Of a DNA stretch of 9,205 nucleotides, positions 6,989 through 9,205 are shown in pieces. The notes under the pieces are model-generated. The model had not been told where the DNA came from. It made no database searches and saw only the letters and a program-made list of their open reading frames with translations. This DNA comes from Acidimicrobium sp. BACL17 MAG-120823-bin42. GTDB lineage: Bacteria > Actinomycetota > Acidimicrobiia > Acidimicrobiales > Ilumatobacteraceae. The stretch spans positions 1-9,205 of the forward strand of contig LIAZ01000040.1 of the NCBI GenBank assembly GCA_001438985.1. The letters are read 5' to 3'. The position numbers and the translations under genes were made by a program. Each line of letters starts with the position of its first letter. Positions within the stretch are counted from its first letter, which is position 1.

Positions 6989-7049
6989 GCTCAACAGGAG
7001 CAATCAGTGATGAGTGCGCTCAGAATTCAGTGCACTAATGACGGGTGGT

Positions 7050-7400
7050 TTACGAAGCGGTGCGCAATGCGCGACTGCGAACTCCGATAGGAGCAGCGAT
7101 CGTGTAACCAGCGAGGTGGCGCTCTTCTTCGTTCTCTCCACCCCACAAGCCGTACTCATGGTTGTTGCGCGCAAACTCTTTGCATGTTTCTTGCACGGTG
7201 CAGTTGTTGCACAGTGACTTGGCTTTTGCTTCGCGACGTTCACGTGCTTGCGGGCGCTCAGCCTTTGGAGCGAAAAATAGTTTTGTTTTGCCTTTGCAGT
7301 TGGCGAATTGAGTCCAGTCAATGAGTGATCCGATTGGTGTTGCGGGTTCGGAGAACTCGGTGAGGTAGAGGTCGGAAACGGGTGACTCTTTGAGTGACAT
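7050..7400 (-). CDS. WhiB-family iron-sulfur transcriptional regulator
   Basis: WhiB proteins are small actinobacterial regulators that bind a [4Fe-4S] cluster and usually act through the primary sigma factor. Numbering from the ATG at 7400 (116 aa), the four cluster cysteines are Cys35, Cys64, Cys67 and Cys73, in the arrangement C-x28-C-x2-C-x5-C. The conserved turn GLWGGENEEER spans residues 84-94, followed by a tail with basic residues (GVRSRALR, 106-113). I cannot assign it to WhiB1-7; the C-terminal AT-hook of WhiB7 is not seen. The ATG at 7400 is preferred to a GTG at 7415 because AAAGG lies 7 nt upstream. The gene has a good -35/-10 pair overlapped by a 16-bp palindrome. phoH is upstream on the same strand but separated by 117 bp. 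Confidence 0.95.
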   Translation of the reverse strand: MSLKESPVSDLYLTEFSEPATPIGSLIDWTQFANCKGKTKLFFAPKAERPQARERREAKAKSLCNNCTVQETCKEFARNNHEYGLWGGENEEERHLAGYTIAAPIGVRSRALRTAS

Positions 7401-7407
7401 AACGAAG

Positions 7408-7412
7408 CCTTT
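7408..7412 (-). promoter_or_regulatory. Ribosome-binding site for whiB
   Basis: AAAGG on the minus strand sits 7 nt before the ATG at 7400, which favours that start over the GTG at 7415 that overlaps the leader. Confidence 0.6.
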
Positions 7413-7424
7413 CACAGCGGGTGT

Positions 7425-7440
7425 TATTTAGTACTAAATA
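7425..7440. promoter_or_regulatory. Perfect 16-bp palindrome, putative operator of whiB
   Basis: TATTTAGTACTAAATA is a perfect palindrome covering the proposed whiB -10 element and transcription start. An adjoining direct repeat of TACTAAA (7432-7438 and 7439-7445) extends it by half a site. The position suits a dimeric repressor; the protein that binds is unknown and need not be encoded here. Confidence 0.55.
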
Positions 7441-7461
7441 CTAAACCGACTGTGGGGTCAA
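7433..7461 (-). promoter_or_regulatory. Candidate sigma-70-type promoter for whiB
   Basis: On the minus strand, -35 TTGACC (7461-7456) matches five of six consensus bases. It is followed at exactly 17 bp by TTTAGT (7438-7433), a four-of-six -10 match. Transcription would start near 7426, giving a leader of about 25 nt with the AAAGG site. The -10 and start region lie inside a perfect palindrome. Confidence 0.5.
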
Positions 7462-7517
7462 GTTATTCCCTCGTGATATTGCCATTCGTCACAGGCCCAG
7501 TAAGGGTCCGAGAGGCG

Positions 7518-8978
7518 TTACAGGAGCTCGGCGGCCAGGCTGGCTACAGCACTGCGTTCGCAGGCAGCCAAGGTGATGTGGCCAAAGCAGCGCTGACCTG
7601 AGAAGGCATGAATCAGCACGGCCAGGGCATTGTTCGACTCGCCCATGTAGGGGGCATCAATCTGGCTGGTATCACCGGTGAACACCACTTTGGTTCCTTC
7701 GCCGATGCGGGTAAGGATGGTCTTCAGGGTGGTGGGTTCGAGGTTTTGTGCCTCGTCAACGACTACAAATTGTTGTTGCAAGGAACGTCCACGCAGGAAG
7801 GTGACCGACTCAAGCGTCAACTGTCCGCGATCGGTGAGTTCGTCGATCAAACCGCGAGCATCACGACTTGAGCGCTGATCGGTGAGCGCAACGATGGCGT
7901 CATGAATTGCTGACATCCATGGATCAAGTTTTTCGTCAAGATCACCGGGTAAAAATCCAACGTCTGCTCGACCAACGGGAACAAGTGGGCGATACACAGC
8001 AAGACGTTCATAGCGTCGTTGTTCCACTACTTGTTCGAGGCCAGCAGCAATCGCCATCAATGTCTTGCCGGTGCCTGCGCGCCCATCAAGGGCTATGACG
8101 GATACTTCTGGATCGAGCAGCAAGTCGAGCGCAAAACGTTGTTCTTTACTTCTCGGACGTAATCCCCATGCTTCCGGTGGGTTTTGCGCAATGAGTTTCA
8201 ATTCATTGTCGTTGCACCGTGTCAGCGCAGACTGCGAACCGCTGCGCAATACCGCAAAATTGTTGTCAACTAAATGTGTGCCATCAGCAACTTCGCTGAC
8301 TTCAATTCCACCGCTGCGGTACAGCGAGTCGATGTGTGCGTTCGTGGTATCAAATGTCGACCAGCCCATCGGGCGTGAGTCGGCACCAGTGCCGACGGGC
8401 TGATGCTCTTCGGCAATCAGGCCCATATGGGCTGCTTTGATGCGTAATGCCGCGTCATTGGAAATCATGCGAGTGGGTGAGATGCGGGCCTGGCCAAGCG
8501 CTGCGCCGATAATGCGGTTGTCGGGAACATCAGGGTCAAGCCCGTGTTCAATAAGCAGGTTGCGCTGCACGCCATTGACTTCAATTTGCACGGTGCCACT
8601 ATCGGGGCCGTCGTGAACACGCGTTGGCGAAGCAAGTGAACCACCAGCTTTTTTACGTAATTCTTCGATGCTGCGAAGCGCGGTGCGGGCAGAGCGACCA
8701 ACGTCATCCATCCGAGTCTTTAATCCATCAAGTTCCTCAATGACAGTTAATGGAATAACAACATCACATGATGCAAAGTTGTAGATGCACGCTGGGTCCG
8801 CAACGAGCACTGAAGTGTCAAGCACAACACGAGTTGCAATTTCTACATGTGAAGCCAGTGCGTGATTCACAATTCGATCGACGCGAGTTCCGAGTGGTGT
8901 CTCGTCAGTTGATTGTGCCGAGTCGGAGTGGTCGAGGAAATTATTCAACGTGGCATAGTTTGGACTTTTGCGATCCAT
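7518..8978 (-). CDS. PIN-domain/PhoH ATPase fusion protein (PhoH2-like)
   Basis: This 486-aa protein joins an N-terminal PIN nuclease domain to a C-terminal PhoH P-loop ATPase, the architecture of PhoH2/YlaK proteins, which in mycobacteria act as RNA helicase-ribonucleases. Numbering from the ATG at 8978, the PIN domain (about 50-190) has acidic residues Asp54 (VVLDTSVL), Glu81-Glu82 (VIEELDGLK), Asp153 (VPDNRIIGAA) and Asp175 (ISNDAALRI). The ATPase domain (about 270-486) has RSKEQRFALDLLL (276-288), Walker A GRAGTGKT (299-306), Walker B VVVDEAQN (405-412), sensor-like VVFTGDTSQID (431-441) and Arg475 in CERS near the end. Both active sites look intact. The reading frame stays open upstream to a TTG at 9053, but the ATG at 8978 is the first good start; no Shine-Dalgarno sequence is visible. 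whiB follows on the same strand after 117 bp with its own promoter. Confidence 0.93.
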   Translation of the reverse strand: MDRKSPNYATLNNFLDHSDSAQSTDETPLGTRVDRIVNHALASHVEIATRVVLDTSVLVADPACIYNFASCDVVIPLTVIEELDGLKTRMDDVGRSARTALRSIEELRKKAGGSLASPTRVHDGPDSGTVQIEVNGVQRNLLIEHGLDPDVPDNRIIGAALGQARISPTRMISNDAALRIKAAHMGLIAEEHQPVGTGADSRPMGWSTFDTTNAHIDSLYRSGGIEVSEVADGTHLVDNNFAVLRSGSQSALTRCNDNELKLIAQNPPEAWGLRPRSKEQRFALDLLLDPEVSVIALDGRAGTGKTLMAIAAGLEQVVEQRRYERLAVYRPLVPVGRADVGFLPGDLDEKLDPWMSAIHDAIVALTDQRSSRDARGLIDELTDRGQLTLESVTFLRGRSLQQQFVVVDEAQNLEPTTLKTILTRIGEGTKVVFTGDTSQIDAPYMGESNNALAVLIHAFSGQRCFGHITLAACERSAVASLAAELL

Positions 8979-9004
8979 GTTTGGTGGATACTCAAATGTG
9001 CAAA

Positions 9005-9020
9005 ACTTTTGTCGAAAAGT
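9005..9020. repeat. Inverted repeat ACTTTT/AAAAGT upstream of phoH
   Basis: ACTTTT (9005-9010) and AAAAGT (9015-9020) flank GTCG and lie 27-42 nt upstream of the phoH ATG. The position fits an operator overlapping a promoter, but the arms are AT-rich and only 6 bp long. Confidence 0.3.
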
Positions 9021-9048
9021 GCTCCGAATGGCAATTTTGGGGATTTTT

Positions 9049-9077
9049 TGCAAAATATTTTAAAAATATTTTTTGCA
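9049..9077. repeat. AT-rich imperfect inverted repeat
   Basis: TGCAAAATATTTT is followed almost at once by AAAATATTTT-TT-GCA, an imperfect palindrome with two extra T bases in one arm, in the most AT-rich part of the window. It could be a curved-DNA element, an UP-element-like region or a nucleoid-protein site for phoH. Confidence 0.4.
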
Positions 9078-9117
9078 TTGTTTTCGGGCTTTTTCGGGGG
9101 TCCAAAAGGGGCGCTCC

Positions 9118-9190
9118 AGCACCCGTAAGGGGTTCAGGAAAGTGGGTCAAAATCAAGAACTTTTGACCTTGGGAAACCCTTACGGGTGCT
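9118..9190. repeat. 73-bp nested inverted repeat
   Basis: The outer arms AGCACCCGTAAGGG (9118-9131) and its exact complement (9177-9190) are 14 bp and perfect; with one bulged G they extend by a further TT/AA pair. Inside them, GGTCAAAA (9145-9152) and TTTTGACC (9161-9168) make a second perfect 8-bp stem with an 8-nt loop. No T-run follows either outer arm, so it is not a standard Rho-independent terminator. It could be a small palindromic element, an RNA structure or a protein-binding site. Confidence 0.6.
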
Positions 9191-9205
9191 CGTAAATTTC
9201 TCATT

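Larger units (their letters stand above)
8979..9205. other. Gene-poor upstream region of phoH
   Basis: No convincing gene is seen in these 227 bp. The segment presumably holds the phoH promoter, although no strong -35/-10 pair stands out; the best -10-like hexamer 6 nt before the ATG is TATCCA. It includes a 6-bp-armed inverted repeat at 9005-9020, an AT-rich tract at 9041-9077, two 10-bp-spaced copies of TTTTCGGG (9081-9088, 9091-9098), and a nested inverted repeat at 9118-9190. A 70-codon minus-strand frame (9204 to 8992) crosses it, but its composition is not gene-like. Confidence 0.5.

Noticed and set aside
7494..7509. Possible terminator hairpin after phoH
   Set aside because: The GG-CC/GG-CC arms contain a mismatch, give only a few pairs and lack a T-run on the minus strand.
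8979..9053. 25-residue N-terminal extension of PhoH from a TTG
   Set aside because: TTG is a poor start, the extension lies in regulatory-looking DNA and it is not part of the PIN domain.

Overview
This window looks like chromosomal DNA from a moderate-GC actinobacterium. The pafB-pafC pair, a WhiB-type iron-sulfur regulator, a PIN-PhoH fusion protein and frequent GTG starts all point to Actinomycetota. The roughly even base composition, short gaps and general protein flavour would suit an Acidimicrobiia-like freshwater or marine lineage, but that placement is inference. I see no tRNA, rRNA, CRISPR array, transposase or phage gene.

The plus strand from the left edge carries the 3' part of an alpha/beta-hydrolase gene whose start lies outside the window (to 890), then a TetR-family regulator (916-1542). 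Its 3' end overlaps by 44 bp the 3' end of an oppositely oriented RarD/EamA transporter gene (1499-2419). A 38-bp divergent gap separates rarD from pgi (glucose-6-phosphate isomerase, 2458-4053). Next come pafB (4064-5014) and pafC (5014-5961), the two WYL subunits of the actinobacterial DNA-damage transcription activator PafBC.

The right half is entirely minus strand. In transcription order it holds a PIN-PhoH ATPase (8978 to 7518), a WhiB regulator (7400 to 7050), a limonene-epoxide-hydrolase-family protein (6972 to 6565) and a DEDDh exonuclease (6538 to 5963). The exonuclease ends one base from the pafC stop. The segment upstream of phoH (8979-9205) has no convincing gene, but it contains an AT-rich tract and a nested inverted repeat.

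Four genes (tetR, pgi, pafB, exonuclease) have a TANNNT -10 hexamer 6-7 nt before the start codon, which suggests leaderless mRNAs. In contrast, pafC and whiB have Shine-Dalgarno-like sequences. whiB has a recognisable -35/-10 promoter whose -10 and start region sit inside a perfect 16-bp palindrome, a likely operator. The window is mostly ordinary core-genome content. I do not find a convincing undescribed multi-gene system; the best leads are the whiB operator, the leaderless architecture, the pgi-pafBC arrangement and the structured DNA upstream of phoH.
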